DNA of 64,000 nucleotides, taken from positions 35,210 through 99,209 of the forward strand of contig JAGCFO010000028.1 of assembly GCA_017650105.1 (NCBI GenBank). Direction: 5' to 3'. Positions 1-8,316 of this stretch are shown here, piece by piece. How positions within the stretch are numbered: the stretch's first letter is position 1; each line of letters begins with the position of its first letter. The stretch comes from Bacteroidaceae bacterium (GTDB lineage Bacteria > Bacteroidota > Bacteroidia > Bacteroidales > Bacteroidaceae). Made by a program: the position numbers and the translations under genes. The notes under the pieces are model-generated. The model had not been told where the DNA came from. It made no database searches and saw only the letters and a list, made by a program, of their open reading frames with translations.

Positions 1-324
1 GTCGCGCGGACCTATTCCGTCCATCCAGTGATAGTCGTCGGCAAAGCATCCTCCTGGCCATCGAAGCACGGGGATGTGAAGATCTTTGAGTGCACCGAGC
101 ACATCGTTGCGGTAGCCGTTGGTGTTTGGGATGGGGGAGTCTTCGCCTACCCAGAGGCCTCCGTAGATGCAAGTGCCGAGATGTTCGGCAAACTGCCCGT
201 AGATGTTGCGGCTGATGACGGTTTCGCCTTTTGTTGTTTGCACGTTAACTGTTGCCGTTCGCTCTGTTTTCGCTGCCATCAGCGAAAGGGGCAGCAGCAT
301 GCTGAGGATAAGAATTCGTTTCAT
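1..324 (-). CDS. GH51 alpha-L-arabinofuranosidase, N-terminal part (cut by window edge)
   Basis: Reading the minus strand from the ATG at 324 gives 108 codons that stay open to the window edge. The product begins with a signal peptide ([18 protein letters not shown]) and continues with the N-terminal strand and barrel start of GH51 enzymes: [14 protein letters not shown], then [20 protein letters not shown], then [22 protein letters not shown]51 enzymes release terminal alpha-L-arabinofuranose from arabinan or arabinoxylan. The signal peptide implies export to the periplasm or cell surface. The catalytic acid/base and nucleophile glutamates lie beyond the edge, so activity cannot be judged. 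The pectin and arabinan enzymes further right make this substrate likely. Family assignment is strong; subfamily is unknown. Confidence 0.9.
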   Translation of the reverse strand, partial: MKRILILSMLLPLSLMAAKTERTATVNVQTTKGETVISRNIYGQFAEHLGTCIYGGLWVGEDSPIPNTNGYRNDVLGALKDLHIPVLRWPGGCFADDYHWMDGIGPRD

Positions 325-342
325 TGTGATATGCTTAATAGA

Positions 343-416
343 TAATTTTTTTTGGAGAACAAATATCGCCGTATGAAGAAGGGAAAAATTTTTTTGGAGA
401 AGGAATATTTTTATTT
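343..416 (+). repeat. 21-bp phased GRAGAA array, copy 1
   Basis: GGAGAA or GAAGAA starts at 354, 375 and 396, exactly 21 bp apart, separated by A/T tracts and a TCGCCGTA connector. The array lies between the divergent GH51 and mltG genes. It belongs to the family described at 50851-50956. Confidence 0.85.
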
Positions 417-493
417 CGTCAATACATAATTTGAGGTTGTTTTTGCTTATTCTGATTCGGAAGGCAAATATACGAGTTTTTTCTTTATTTTTC

Positions 494-524
494 TTTAGGA
501 AGTGGCGTTTTTTCTTTATTTTTG
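494..524 (+). promoter_or_regulatory. Probable mltG promoter
   Basis: A -7 element TATTTTTG at 517-524 matches the Bacteroidota TAnnTTTG form. A weak TTTA at 494-497 lies 19 bp upstream in place of TTTG. The start codon at 533 is only 8 bp beyond the -7 box, so the transcript would have almost no leader. Confidence 0.5.
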
Positions 525-532
525 CATCAATT

Positions 533-1519
533 ATGAGAAAATCGACAAAAAACCTGCTTTTCTTCCTTGTCGTGCTGCTTGTGTTGGCTTGCGCGGCAGT
601 TGGCGCCGGATACTATTTCGTGTTGAGCCCTTTGGTAAAGAATGCCGAGGAGCACTTTGTGCAGCTGATGCCCAACGCTTCCGTCGAGGAGGTTTCGGCA
701 AAGGTCCAGGAGGCTGCTGGATGCGACGTGAGAGGCTTTCGGCTGCTCTGCCGTCGCTCGTCATCCTTCAAGGCGGGCAACTATGCCATCCGTCAGGGCG
801 ATAGTATGCGCGATATTTGGCAGCGACTCGTTGCGGGCAATCAGACTCCCGTGAAGGTGGTGATTCCTGCTGCTCGTACCCTTGACAAAGTGGCGGGAGT
901 GCTGGGAGACAAGCTGATGGCCGACTCTGCTGCCTTCTCGGCAGTCCTTCATCAACCCGAGCAAATGGCTATGCTCATCCCGAATACGTACGAAGTGTAT
1001 TGGACTGTTTCTCCCGAAGCTTTTGTTCAGCGCATGCAAGCTGAGCACGACAAGTTTTGGAACGAGAAGCGTCTGGCAAAGGCTCGTACTCAAGGACTTA
1101 CGCCCGATGAGGTTGCCACGCTGGCTTCCATTGTGGATGAAGAGACAGCAAAGGGAAACGAAAAACCCGTTGTGGCAGGACTTTACCTCAACCGCCTGAA
1201 ACAAGGCATGTTGCTGCAGGCAGATCCTACCGTGAAGTATGCTGTGGGCGATCCTACCCTCAGGCGAATCCTCTTCGAACATTTGAAAGTGGATTCTCCT
1301 TATAATACATACGTGCACGCGGGACTTCCTCCAACTCCTATTCGTATTCCTACCGTGCAGTCTTTAGAAGCGGTGCTCAATCCTGCGCAACACAACTATC
1401 TGTATATGTGCGCCAAAGAGGATTTTAGCGGCTATCACAACTTTGCTGCTACCTTGTCGGAGCATAGTCGAAACGCGGCACGCTATCAGGCCGCACTCAA
1501 CGCACGCGGTATCAAATGA
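533..1519 (+). CDS. mltG: Endolytic murein transglycosylase MltG
   Basis: This inner-membrane enzyme cleaves nascent peptidoglycan glycan strands internally and is thought to set strand length. The ATG at 533 gives 328 residues. Upstream in-frame starts would run through the promoter and were not used. Residues 1-30 form one N-terminal membrane segment, followed by a LysM-like region. The YceG/MltG domain carries the signature [19 protein letters not shown] followed by LYLNRL and [11 protein letters not shown]. The second glutamate of VDEET aligns with the catalytic glutamate of the E. coli enzyme. The stop codon overlaps the next start (ATGA at 1516), so the downstream symporter is probably translationally coupled. 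Confidence 0.93.
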   Translation: MRKSTKNLLFFLVVLLVLACAAVGAGYYFVLSPLVKNAEEHFVQLMPNASVEEVSAKVQEAAGCDVRGFRLLCRRSSSFKAGNYAIRQGDSMRDIWQRLVAGNQTPVKVVIPAARTLDKVAGVLGDKLMADSAAFSAVLHQPEQMAMLIPNTYEVYWTVSPEAFVQRMQAEHDKFWNEKRLAKARTQGLTPDEVATLASIVDEETAKGNEKPVVAGLYLNRLKQGMLLQADPTVKYAVGDPTLRRILFEHLKVDSPYNTYVHAGLPPTPIRIPTVQSLEAVLNPAQHNYLYMCAKEDFSGYHNFAATLSEHSRNAARYQAALNARGIK

Positions 1520-3018
1520 TACATTTCATCGATAAAGTCAACGATATCTTCTGGGGCTATTTCTTGATAGCCGGACTTATCCTGTGCGCCTTGTGGTTTA
1601 CCCTCCGCACGAAAGGTGTGCAGTTTACGATGATAAGGGAGATGTTCCGTCTGCTGGGAGAATCTGCCGACAAGCCTGCCGAGAAAACATCTTCGGCTAT
1701 CGAGAAAGAATCGACACCAGTCGAGAAGGCATCTACGAAAGAAAAGAAAACTCGTTTCCGGCTGAAGGCGGTCGGGCACAAGGGACATATCAGTTCCTTT
1801 CAGGCTTTTGCTGTATCGCTTGCTACGCGTGTGGGAACGGGTAATCTGGCAGGAGTAGCGTGTGCTATCGCTGTGGGAGGACCTGGTGCTGTCTTCTGGA
1901 TGTGGGTGACAGCCCTTCTCGGCTCAGCGACAGCCTTTGTCGAAAGCACGCTGGCGCAACTGTTTAAGATTAAGGGGAAAGATTCCTTTGTCGGCGGGCC
2001 CGCCTATTATATGGAGCGGGGCTTGGGAAAACGCTGGATGGGAGTCGTTTTCGCTGTGTTGATAACTCTTACCTTTGGGCTCTCCTACAACTCCGTGCAG
2101 AGCAACACGCTCTGTGCTGCATTAGATAGTGCTTTCGGCTGGAATAGGCTTGTCGTAGGACTGATAGTTTGTGCTGTGATGCTGGTGATAATTTTCGGGG
2201 GAATACGCCGAATTGCCCGTTTCAGCAGCGCTATCGTGCCGATTATGGCGTTAGGGTATATTACGCTGGCTTTTGTAGTTGTAGCAATAAATATTCATTC
2301 GCTGCCACACGTGTTAAAGATGATTTTCGAGGGGGCTTTCGGCTTGCGCCAGGCAGCAGGAGGCCTTGTCGGCTCGGCAATTATGCAAGGAGTGAAGAGA
2401 GGGCTCTTCAGCAATGAGGCAGGGGAGGGTTCTGCGCCGAATGCTGCCGCAACAGCGCATACTTCCCATCCTGTGAAGCAAGGGCTCATCCAGGCGCTGG
2501 GAGTTTTCACCGATACGTTGGTGATATGCTCTTGCACGGCGTTCATTATTCTCTGTAGTGGCGACACCCTTAATCCTGACGTAGAAGGCGTGCAGCTCAC
2601 GCAGCATGCTCTTTCCACGCAATTCGGCTCTTTCGGCGTCTACTTTGTGGCAATAGCGCTTCTTTTCTTCGTTTTCAGCAGTCTGATAGGTAATTACTAT
2701 TATGGTGAGGCAAATCTGCATTTCATGCTGAAAGGACACAAAAGTGAACGTCTCCTTCTAAATATTTTCCGCTGCTGCTCTGCCGGAATGGTTTTGTTTG
2801 GGGCTTTAGCAAGTTTGACAACAGTCTGGGCAATAGCAGACTTGTTTATGGCTCTGATGACAACGTTTAACCTGCTTTCGATAGCATTACTTGGGCATTA
2901 CGCTTTTCGACTATTAGACGACTATCGTTCTCAGAAGAAAGAAGGAAACAAAAGTCCTGTTTTCCGCAAGAGAGAACTCTTCCCCGAAATTAGCGATAAA
3001 CTGGAAGGTTGGGAATGA
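1516..3018 (+). CDS. AGCS family alanine/glycine:cation symporter (first copy)
   Basis: The 500-residue product is a polytopic membrane protein of the sodium:alanine symporter family (AlsT/DagA type). Visible family segments include SLATRVGTGNLAGVACAIA, GGPGAVFWMWVTALLG and GLFSNEAGEGSAPNAAATAH. It imports small neutral amino acids with Na+ or H+. Between the first membrane helix and the SRVGTGN-like motif is a hydrophilic stretch of about 35 residues rich in Glu, Lys and Ser (around residues 52-86). The second AGCS gene at 44491 lacks this stretch. The gene overlaps mltG by 4 bp. A perfect hairpin terminator follows at 3064-3103. The substrate cannot be told from sequence. Confidence 0.9.
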   Translation: MIHFIDKVNDIFWGYFLIAGLILCALWFTLRTKGVQFTMIREMFRLLGESADKPAEKTSSAIEKESTPVEKASTKEKKTRFRLKAVGHKGHISSFQAFAVSLATRVGTGNLAGVACAIAVGGPGAVFWMWVTALLGSATAFVESTLAQLFKIKGKDSFVGGPAYYMERGLGKRWMGVVFAVLITLTFGLSYNSVQSNTLCAALDSAFGWNRLVVGLIVCAVMLVIIFGGIRRIARFSSAIVPIMALGYITLAFVVVAINIHSLPHVLKMIFEGAFGLRQAAGGLVGSAIMQGVKRGLFSNEAGEGSAPNAAATAHTSHPVKQGLIQALGVFTDTLVICSCTAFIILCSGDTLNPDVEGVQLTQHALSTQFGSFGVYFVAIALLFFVFSSLIGNYYYGEANLHFMLKGHKSERLLLNIFRCCSAGMVLFGALASLTTVWAIADLFMALMTTFNLLSIALLGHYAFRLLDDYRSQKKEGNKSPVFRKRELFPEISDKLEGWE

Positions 3019-3063
3019 AAAGTATTTCTTTTCTGTGGAAATCATGAATCTTCCATTTATAAA

Positions 3064-3103
3064 AAAAGAGAAGACTGATACTTTAAGATCAGTCTTCTCT
3101 TTT
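3064..3103. terminator. Bidirectional hairpin terminator between symporter and rng
   Basis: A perfect 16-bp stem (3064-3079 with 3088-3103) encloses an 8-base loop. The stem ends in A on the left and T on the right, so it can work in both directions for the convergent genes. Confidence 0.85.
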
Positions 3104-3163
3104 GGTTTAAACTTTAATGTGTAACTTTTTGTCGTTTACTTTGTTATTATACGATAGTTACAC

Positions 3164-4753
3164 TTAATCCTTCGGCTTTCCGATAAATTCATGTTCCTCT
3201 TTCATATCTATTTCGTTGTGCTTGCTGTCATAGAATTGATATTGAAGCAAAGCGAGAGATTGATTTGGAATAATGCGGATGCCTAATCCATACCTCATTT
3301 TCCACTTCATTGCCAACGAAGGAAAACCTTGATTGACGTATGCAGCAACGTAAGGATGGATATGTAGGTCGAAACGCTTTACGTTCAGTTTCTTTACCAG
3401 ACAATCGATTTTGCTTTCAAGCGTATCGGTGAAAAGGATGGATGCCTTGATTGTGCCCGTGCCGAAGCAGGTAGGGCATGTTTCCTCTACGTCAACGTCC
3501 ATAGCAGGACGGACTCTTTGGCGCGTGATTTGCATGAGCCCGAACTTACTCAGAGGAAGGATGTTGTGCTTGGCGCGGTCCTTTTTCATATTGGCACACA
3601 TGCGCTCGTAGAGTTTCTGCCTGTTCTCGGCAGTATCCATATCGATGAAATCAACGATAATGATACCTCCCATGTCTCTGAGCCTAAGTTGGCGAGCCAG
3701 TTCGTCAGCAGCGCCGAGGTTTACGTCAATAGCATTCTCTTCTTGGTTGGTATTGCCGCGCGAGCGATTTCCACTGTTGACGTCTACGGCATGCAGCGCT
3801 TCTGTATGGTCTATGACAAGATAGGCTCCTCCTTTGTAAGGAACGATACGTCCAAAAGAAGATTTGATTTGTTTTGTCAGCCCGAAATTATCGAAAATGG
3901 GTAAGTTCCCGGTGTAGTGTTTTACTATGGCGGCTCTTTCGGGTGCGATGAGGGTGACGTAATCTTTTATCTGTTTGAAGGTGTCCTCGTCGTTGATGTA
4001 TATGTTTTCGTACGAGGGATTGAACAGATCGCGCAGCATTGCTACAGCCCGGCTCGATTCTTCGTAGATGAGCAAGGGGGCTTTGTCTGCTTTCTGTACA
4101 CGGTGAATCACGTCGTCCCACTGATTAACAAGGACGTTCAGTTCAGCATCAAGCTCGGCAACGCGTTTGCCTTCGGCGACAGTACGAACAATCACTCCGA
4201 AGTTTTTTGGCTTTATGCTCTGAAGCAGTTGCTTGAGTCGGGCGCGTTCTTCGGATGACTTGATTTTGGTTGATACCGACACTTTGTCGGAAAAAGGAAC
4301 CAGCACGAGAAATCGGCCTGCAAACGAGAGGTCGCAAGTGATGCGTGGTCCTTTTGTGCTTATGGGCTCCTTGGTTACTTGCACCATAATCTCCTGTCCT
4401 TGCTGAAGGATGTTGGATATACTGCCCTCCTTCGGCAGTTCAGGGAGGATGGATGCTTTTGAGTAAGGATAGAGTTTCTTTTTGTCGCTAGTTACCTGCT
4501 TGAGGTACTTCTGGTAGGAGTTAAATCGACTGCCCAGATCTTGATAGTGAAGGAAAGCTTCTTTTCCTGAACCTACATCAACGAAGCAGGCATTGAGGGC
4601 GGGCATTATTTTCTTGACACGTCCCCAATACATGTTGCCCACGGAGTATGACGCCTCGCGTCCCTCGCGCTGGAACTCCACCAGGTCCTTGTCTTCGGTA
4701 AGGGCGATGGTTATTTCCTTGGGCTGAACATCGATAAATAGTTCGCTTGTCAC
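3164..4753 (-). CDS. rng: Ribonuclease G/E family endoribonuclease
   Basis: This endoribonuclease of the RNase E/G family acts in rRNA 5' maturation and RNA decay. At 529 residues it is RNase G-like and lacks the long RNase E tail. An N-terminal S1 domain (about residues 38-140) includes NMYWGRVKKIMPALNACFVD. The catalytic metal aspartates are D324 (HAVDVNSGN) and D368 (IIIVDFIDMD), with spacing like that of RNase E. The zinc-link cysteines are in CPTCFGTG. It is the last gene of the minus-strand run HU, 29-residue basic protein, rng, with a large hairpin just upstream at 4790-4839. Confidence 0.95.
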   Translation of the reverse strand: MTSELFIDVQPKEITIALTEDKDLVEFQREGREASYSVGNMYWGRVKKIMPALNACFVDVGSGKEAFLHYQDLGSRFNSYQKYLKQVTSDKKKLYPYSKASILPELPKEGSISNILQQGQEIMVQVTKEPISTKGPRITCDLSFAGRFLVLVPFSDKVSVSTKIKSSEERARLKQLLQSIKPKNFGVIVRTVAEGKRVAELDAELNVLVNQWDDVIHRVQKADKAPLLIYEESSRAVAMLRDLFNPSYENIYINDEDTFKQIKDYVTLIAPERAAIVKHYTGNLPIFDNFGLTKQIKSSFGRIVPYKGGAYLVIDHTEALHAVDVNSGNRSRGNTNQEENAIDVNLGAADELARQLRLRDMGGIIIVDFIDMDTAENRQKLYERMCANMKKDRAKHNILPLSKFGLMQITRQRVRPAMDVDVEETCPTCFGTGTIKASILFTDTLESKIDCLVKKLNVKRFDLHIHPYVAAYVNQGFPSLAMKWKMRYGLGIRIIPNQSLALLQYQFYDSKHNEIDMKEEHEFIGKPKD

Positions 4754-4789
4754 TTTCTAACTAACTGATATGGGTTTTCAAATAAAGAG

Positions 4790-4839
4790 CAAAGAACAAA
4801 CCTCCAATGGAGCGTATGCTCCGAGAAGTTTGTTCTTTG
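4790..4839 (-). terminator. Large hairpin between the small basic gene and rng
   Basis: An outer perfect 12-bp stem (4790-4801 with 4828-4839) encloses an inner GGAGC/GCTCC stem at 4809-4822. On the minus strand it lies after the 29-residue gene and before rng. It could be a partial terminator that lowers rng expression, or a processing or autoregulation site for RNase G itself. The trailing T tract is only moderate. Confidence 0.6.
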
Positions 4840-4856
4840 TTTTGATTCATAAGTGC

Positions 4857-4946
4857 TTACTTGCTCTTATGTCTGTTCTTGCGCAAACGTTTTTTACGTT
4901 TGTGCGTAGACATTTTATGTCTTTTTTTCTTTTTACCGTTTGGCAT
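4857..4946 (-). CDS. 29-residue, extremely basic small protein (possible ribosome-associated protein)
   Basis: The minus-strand ATG at 4946 opens a 29-codon frame: MPNGKKKKRHKMSTHKRKKR followed by LRKNRHKSK and TAA. About two thirds of the residues are Lys, Arg or His, which fits an rRNA-binding peptide. The start is 27 bp after the HU stop, on the same strand, and rng follows after a hairpin. I recall near-identical short basic proteins beside rng or HU genes in other Bacteroidota, which would argue that the frame is real. No function is established from sequence; a small ribosomal protein is the obvious guess. Confidence 0.75.
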   Translation of the reverse strand: MPNGKKKKRHKMSTHKRKKRLRKNRHKSK

Positions 4947-4973
4947 AGCGTTAATGTTATAGGGTTATCTTAT

Positions 4974-5249
4974 TTATTTCTTCACACCCTGCATGAAAAC
5001 CTTGGCGGGTTTGAAAGCGGGAATGTTATGCTCGGGAACAACGAGGGTAGTGTTCTTGGAAATATTGCGTGCAGTCTTCTCGGCTCTCTTCTTCAGGATG
5101 AAGCTACCGAATCCGCGGAGATAAACATTCTCTTCCTTCATCAAGGATTCTTTTACTACTTCCATGAATGCTTCAACACACTTGAGGGCGTCTGCCTTGT
5201 CAACACCAGTCTTTGCAGAGATTTCGTTTACAACTTCTTGCTTTGTCAT
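4974..5249 (-). CDS. HU/IHF family DNA-binding protein
   Basis: The 91-residue product is a complete histone-like HU/IHF protein. It starts with the dimerisation helices (MTKQEVVNEISAKTGVDKAD) and has the family signature region GFGSFILKKRAEKTARN leading into the DNA-binding arm. The arm is followed by VPEHNIPAFKPAKVF. HU bends and compacts DNA as a dimer. The C-terminal tail is short and basic (MQGVKK). A -7 like TATATTTG lies upstream on the minus strand (complement at 5300-5307). The divergent mutY gene is 197 bp away. Confidence 0.95.
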   Translation of the reverse strand: MTKQEVVNEISAKTGVDKADALKCVEAFMEVVKESLMKEENVYLRGFGSFILKKRAEKTARNISKNTTLVVPEHNIPAFKPAKVFMQGVKK

Positions 5250-5299
5250 TTTTTCTAAAATTTTATATGTTCTACAATGTACGTTATTTTTTTGGTCTG

Positions 5300-5307
5300 C
5301 AAATATA
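5300..5307 (-). promoter_or_regulatory. Probable -7 element of the HU promoter
   Basis: The minus strand reads TATATTTG, matching TAnnTTTG, about 50 bp before the HU start codon. No clear TTTG box is present 19-20 bp upstream, so only the -7 part is supported. Confidence 0.45.
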
Positions 5308-5446
5308 TAGCTTTTCTCTGATATAAAAAAATATTGGCGTTTTTTTTACAAAAAAATTTTATTTGGAAAGGCTTTGGTATTACTTTTGTGCTGTTTTTCG
5401 GGCGTTTTCTTCAAAATATGAGGATTATGCGTAGATTCGGAAAGAG

Positions 5447-6427
5447 ATGGAGGACGTTTCCCATAGGTTAATCAGTTGGTATGAATCGCACAAGCGGGCT
5501 CTACCTTGGCGCGAGACTTCAGATCCGTATGCCATTTGGGTGTCGGAGATTATTCTGCAGCAAACCAGAGTGGCGCAAGGATATGATTACTATGTCCGTT
5601 TTATGCACGCCTTTCCTTCGGTTGGTGCGCTTGCGGAAGCTGATGAAGATCAAGTGCTTCGCTTGTGGCAAGGATTGGGATACTACAGTCGTGCCCGCAA
5701 CATGCACGCTGCTGCCAAGCAGATTGTTGCGCAGGGAAGTTTCCCAAGGACGTACGATGCCCTTTTAAATTTAAAAGGAGTAGGGCCTTATACTGCAGCT
5801 GCAATCGCTTCTTTCGCATTTGGGCTGCCTCATGCTGTCGTCGACGGCAACGTATGTCGCTTGATGGCGCGTCTGTTTGCCGTTGAGGAGCCGATTGATA
5901 CCAGCAAGGGAAAGTCGCAAGTGGAAAGCCTTGCGAAGGCGTTGATGCCCGAGGAGCAGTCGGCGCTTTTTAATCAGGCAGTTATGGAATTCGGCGCTTT
6001 GCAATGTGTGCCTTCCTCTCCTCGATGCGAAGAGTGTCCTTTGGCTGACAAATGCCTCGCTTTGTCGCAGGGAAGGGTTGAGGCTCTTCCTCGCAAAAGT
6101 CATCGCACAAAAGTCACCGAGCGCTATTTTCACTACTTTCTCATCGAAGACGGCGAGAGCCTCTATTTGCGAAAGCGTACCGACGATGATATCTGGCAAG
6201 GTTTGTATGAACTGCCGCTGAAGGAAGTCGCTACTCAGGATGCGGAAGAGGAGATGCCTCCCGTGAAGAGTGTGCGTCACGTCCTTTCGCATCAGGTAAT
6301 ACACGCCTCGCTCTATCGTCAGACGGTTGTTCCTCCTCTGCCTCCTCGTGAGGGTTGTCTCGTGGTCCGCTGGAGTGATTTAGACGACTACGCCCTTCCT
6401 CGCCTCGTGCAGATTCTTTTGGAATAA
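5447..6427 (+). CDS. mutY: A/G-specific adenine DNA glycosylase MutY
   Basis: MutY removes adenine mispaired with 8-oxoguanine in base excision repair. The 326-residue product has the catalytic glutamate in VSEIILQQTRV (E34). The helix-hairpin-helix is LLNLKGVGPYTAAAIASF and the catalytic aspartate lies in VVDGNVCRLM (D133). A [4Fe-4S] cluster is held by C187, C194, C197 and C203 in the C-x6-C-x2-C-x5-C pattern. The C-terminal NUDIX-like domain that recognises 8-oxoG begins near residue 225. The ATG at 5447 gives a normal N-terminus. A short 21-bp repeat array directly follows the stop. Confidence 0.96.
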   Translation: MEDVSHRLISWYESHKRALPWRETSDPYAIWVSEIILQQTRVAQGYDYYVRFMHAFPSVGALAEADEDQVLRLWQGLGYYSRARNMHAAAKQIVAQGSFPRTYDALLNLKGVGPYTAAAIASFAFGLPHAVVDGNVCRLMARLFAVEEPIDTSKGKSQVESLAKALMPEEQSALFNQAVMEFGALQCVPSSPRCEECPLADKCLALSQGRVEALPRKSHRTKVTERYFHYFLIEDGESLYLRKRTDDDIWQGLYELPLKEVATQDAEEEMPPVKSVRHVLSHQVIHASLYRQTVVPPLPPREGCLVVRWSDLDDYALPRLVQILLE

Positions 6428-6430
6428 TCC

Positions 6431-6475
6431 GTTTTTCCTTCTTCATCTCGCGCGCTTCCTTCTTCAGCGCTCCGT
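6431..6475 (-). repeat. 21-bp phased GRAGAA array, copy 2 (short)
   Basis: TTCTTC starts at 6439 and 6460, 21 bp apart, with the connector CATCTCGCGCGC between them. It begins within 5 bp of the mutY stop codon. The marker is on the minus strand. Confidence 0.75.
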
Positions 6476-6524
6476 ATGTAGAAAGAAAAAGAAATCGTTT
6501 TCTCGTAAAAAGAGCCTCAATCTT

Positions 6525-6555
6525 TTTGTTCTACCCGTAGATTTTACTATCTTTG
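6525..6555 (+). promoter_or_regulatory. ssb-gldE operon promoter
   Basis: TTTG at 6525-6528, a 19-bp spacer and TATCTTTG at 6548-6555 match the Bacteroidota sigma-70-type consensus exactly. The ssb start is 38 bp downstream. Confidence 0.85.
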
Positions 6556-6593
6556 CACTCAAGAATGATTACAAATCAAACAACCGAAACTAT

Positions 6594-6992
6594 ATGTCAG
6601 TAAATAAAGTTATTCTGGTCGGAAACGTTGGCACCGACCCTAAAGTCCGTTACTTCGACAAAGGCAGCGCTATCGCCACGTTCCGTATGGCAACCACCGA
6701 GCGCGGCTACACTCTTCAAAACGGCACGGAAGTGCCCGAGCGCACCGAATGGCATAATGTTGTCTTCTGGGGGAAGAACGCAGAAATTGTGGAGAAGTAT
6801 GTTCACAAAGGCGACAAGATGTATGTTGAAGGGAAACTCCGCACGCGCAACTTCGACGATGCGAACGGCATCCAGCGGAGTGTTACGGAAATTGCCGTCG
6901 ATACGTTTGAGATGATGCCCCGTTCTCAGCAGAGCTCGATGGGCACTTCGGCTCCTCTGCCTGAGGATACAACGGCTGATAATCTGCCTTAA
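6594..6992 (+). CDS. ssb: Single-stranded DNA-binding protein
   Basis: The 132-residue product is a typical short bacterial SSB. It has one OB fold (about residues 1-105) beginning MSVNKVILVGNVGTDPKVRY and including TERTEWHNVVFWGKNAEIVEKYV. A short disordered tail follows. SSB coats single-stranded DNA in replication, repair and recombination and works as a tetramer. The tail ends DTTADNLP and lacks the DDDIPF-like tip of the E. coli protein, so the partner-binding end is divergent. It has its own consensus promoter and is followed after 16 bp by gldE. Confidence 0.95.
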   Translation: MSVNKVILVGNVGTDPKVRYFDKGSAIATFRMATTERGYTLQNGTEVPERTEWHNVVFWGKNAEIVEKYVHKGDKMYVEGKLRTRNFDDANGIQRSVTEIAVDTFEMMPRSQQSSMGTSAPLPEDTTADNLP

Positions 6993-7008
6993 CTAAAAGA
7001 GCTGCTGA

Positions 7009-8316
7009 GTGTTGACGCCATTAATCCTTGTCTCTGCTGCGCTGTCGGTAACTGCGCCGTCGGCGGGAGCTATCGTTGCGTTGTGCCTCGTTGTTTTGCT
7101 GCTCGTATGTTCGGGATTCGTCTCAGCATCCGAAACGGCTTTCTTCGCACTCTCTCCTTCCGACAAAGCGTTGGTTGAAGAGAGCGACAGCATGCATGAC
7201 CAAATCATCCAGCGCCTTCTCGGCAACCCCGAGAAGCTGCTCGCCACCATCCTCATCTCAAACAACCTTATCAACGTGACAATTGTTCTGCTGAGCAACT
7301 TTGCGTTGATGAACATCTTCCATTTCGGCGCCCCGTGGGTGGAGTTTCTGTGCATCACGGTGCTGCTTACCTTCATCCTTTTGCTTTTCGGCGAGATTTT
7401 GCCGAAGCTCTATTCGGCCAGCCGTCCTCTCCATTTCTGCAGGAAAGCGGCTCCCGGCATTTTCGCCCTTACGAAGGTGTTTTCGCCCCTTGCCAATCTG
7501 CTGGCGCACTCTTCTGCTCTTGCCGACAAGATTGCCTCCGGGCAGGAAAACCTTTCCGTCGACGACTTGGAGCAAGCGCTTGAACTGACGGATAAAAAGG
7601 AGATTTCGGCTGAGCAGAACATTCTGGAGGGCATCATTCGTTTCGGCGACGAGACTGTTCGCGAGGTGATGACTTCCAGGCTCGATATGATGGCGTTGGA
7701 CGTTGCCGACGACTATTCCGAAGTGTTGCGCCAAGTGGCTGAAAACATCTACTCGCGCATCCCTGTCTACGAAGACACGGTGGACAACATCAAGGGCATA
7801 CTCTATATTAAGGATTTGCTGCCTCACCTTCACGAGGCGCCCTCCTTTGCCTGGCAGAAGCTGATGCGCCCTCCCGTCTTCGTACCAGATACGAAACAAA
7901 TCGACGATCTTCTCCGTGAGTTTCAGCGAGATAAGCGTCACATCGCTATCGTTGTCGACGAGTATGGAGGTACTCTCGGGATGGTTACGATGGAGGACAT
8001 TCTTGAAGAGATAGTAGGGGAGATAAATGACGAATATGACGATGCAGATAAGAGCTATACTCGCCTGAACAACAACACTTACATCTTCGAGGCGAAGACT
8101 CTTCTCTCCGATGTCTGCAAGGTGCTTGACATCGACGACGTTACCTTCGACGAAGTATCGGGAGACGCCGATTCGCTGGCAGGACTTCTGCTTGAGCTGA
8201 AAGGAGACTTCCCGCGCCTGAACGAAGTTATCCGATATAGGAACTTTTCTTTCGAGGTGCTCGAGATGGACGATCGGCACATAGTGAAGGTTAAAGTGAT
8301 TGTGCATGCTGTCTGA
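7009..8316 (+). CDS. gldE: GldE-type membrane protein (DUF21/CNNM, CBS pair, CorC/HlyC domain)
   Basis: The 435-residue product has about four hydrophobic segments in the N-terminal DUF21/CNNM domain (residues 15-190). Two CBS motifs follow (about 210-340), then a C-terminal CorC/HlyC domain ending DRHIVKVKVIV. CNNM/CorC relatives export Mg2+ or Co2+. In Bacteroidota this family is named GldE after a gliding gene, although non-gliding species also carry it. There is no ATG at the start. GTG at 7009 or TTG at 7012 are the only candidates that keep the whole first helix, and both are 16-20 bp after ssb. It overlaps the next gene by 11 bp. Confidence 0.88.
   Translation: MLTPLILVSAALSVTAPSAGAIVALCLVVLLLVCSGFVSASETAFFALSPSDKALVEESDSMHDQIIQRLLGNPEKLLATILISNNLINVTIVLLSNFALMNIFHFGAPWVEFLCITVLLTFILLLFGEILPKLYSASRPLHFCRKAAPGIFALTKVFSPLANLLAHSSALADKIASGQENLSVDDLEQALELTDKKEISAEQNILEGIIRFGDETVREVMTSRLDMMALDVADDYSEVLRQVAENIYSRIPVYEDTVDNIKGILYIKDLLPHLHEAPSFAWQKLMRPPVFVPDTKQIDDLLREFQRDKRHIAIVVDEYGGTLGMVTMEDILEEIVGEINDEYDDADKSYTRLNNNTYIFEAKTLLSDVCKVLDIDDVTFDEVSGDADSLAGLLLELKGDFPRLNEVIRYRNFSFEVLEMDDRHIVKVKVIVHAV

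Noticed and set aside
28..345. A plus-strand frame at the left edge
   Set aside because: The minus strand encodes the GH51 start with a signal peptide; the plus frame is its shadow.
1516..3018. The two AGCS symporters as a recent tandem-type duplication
   Set aside because: They differ strongly in sequence and in the charged insert, and lie 43 kb apart, so they are old paralogues.
4770..5258. A 162-codon plus-strand frame over HU and the small basic gene
   Set aside because: HU on the minus strand is unmistakable, and the plus frame has no support.
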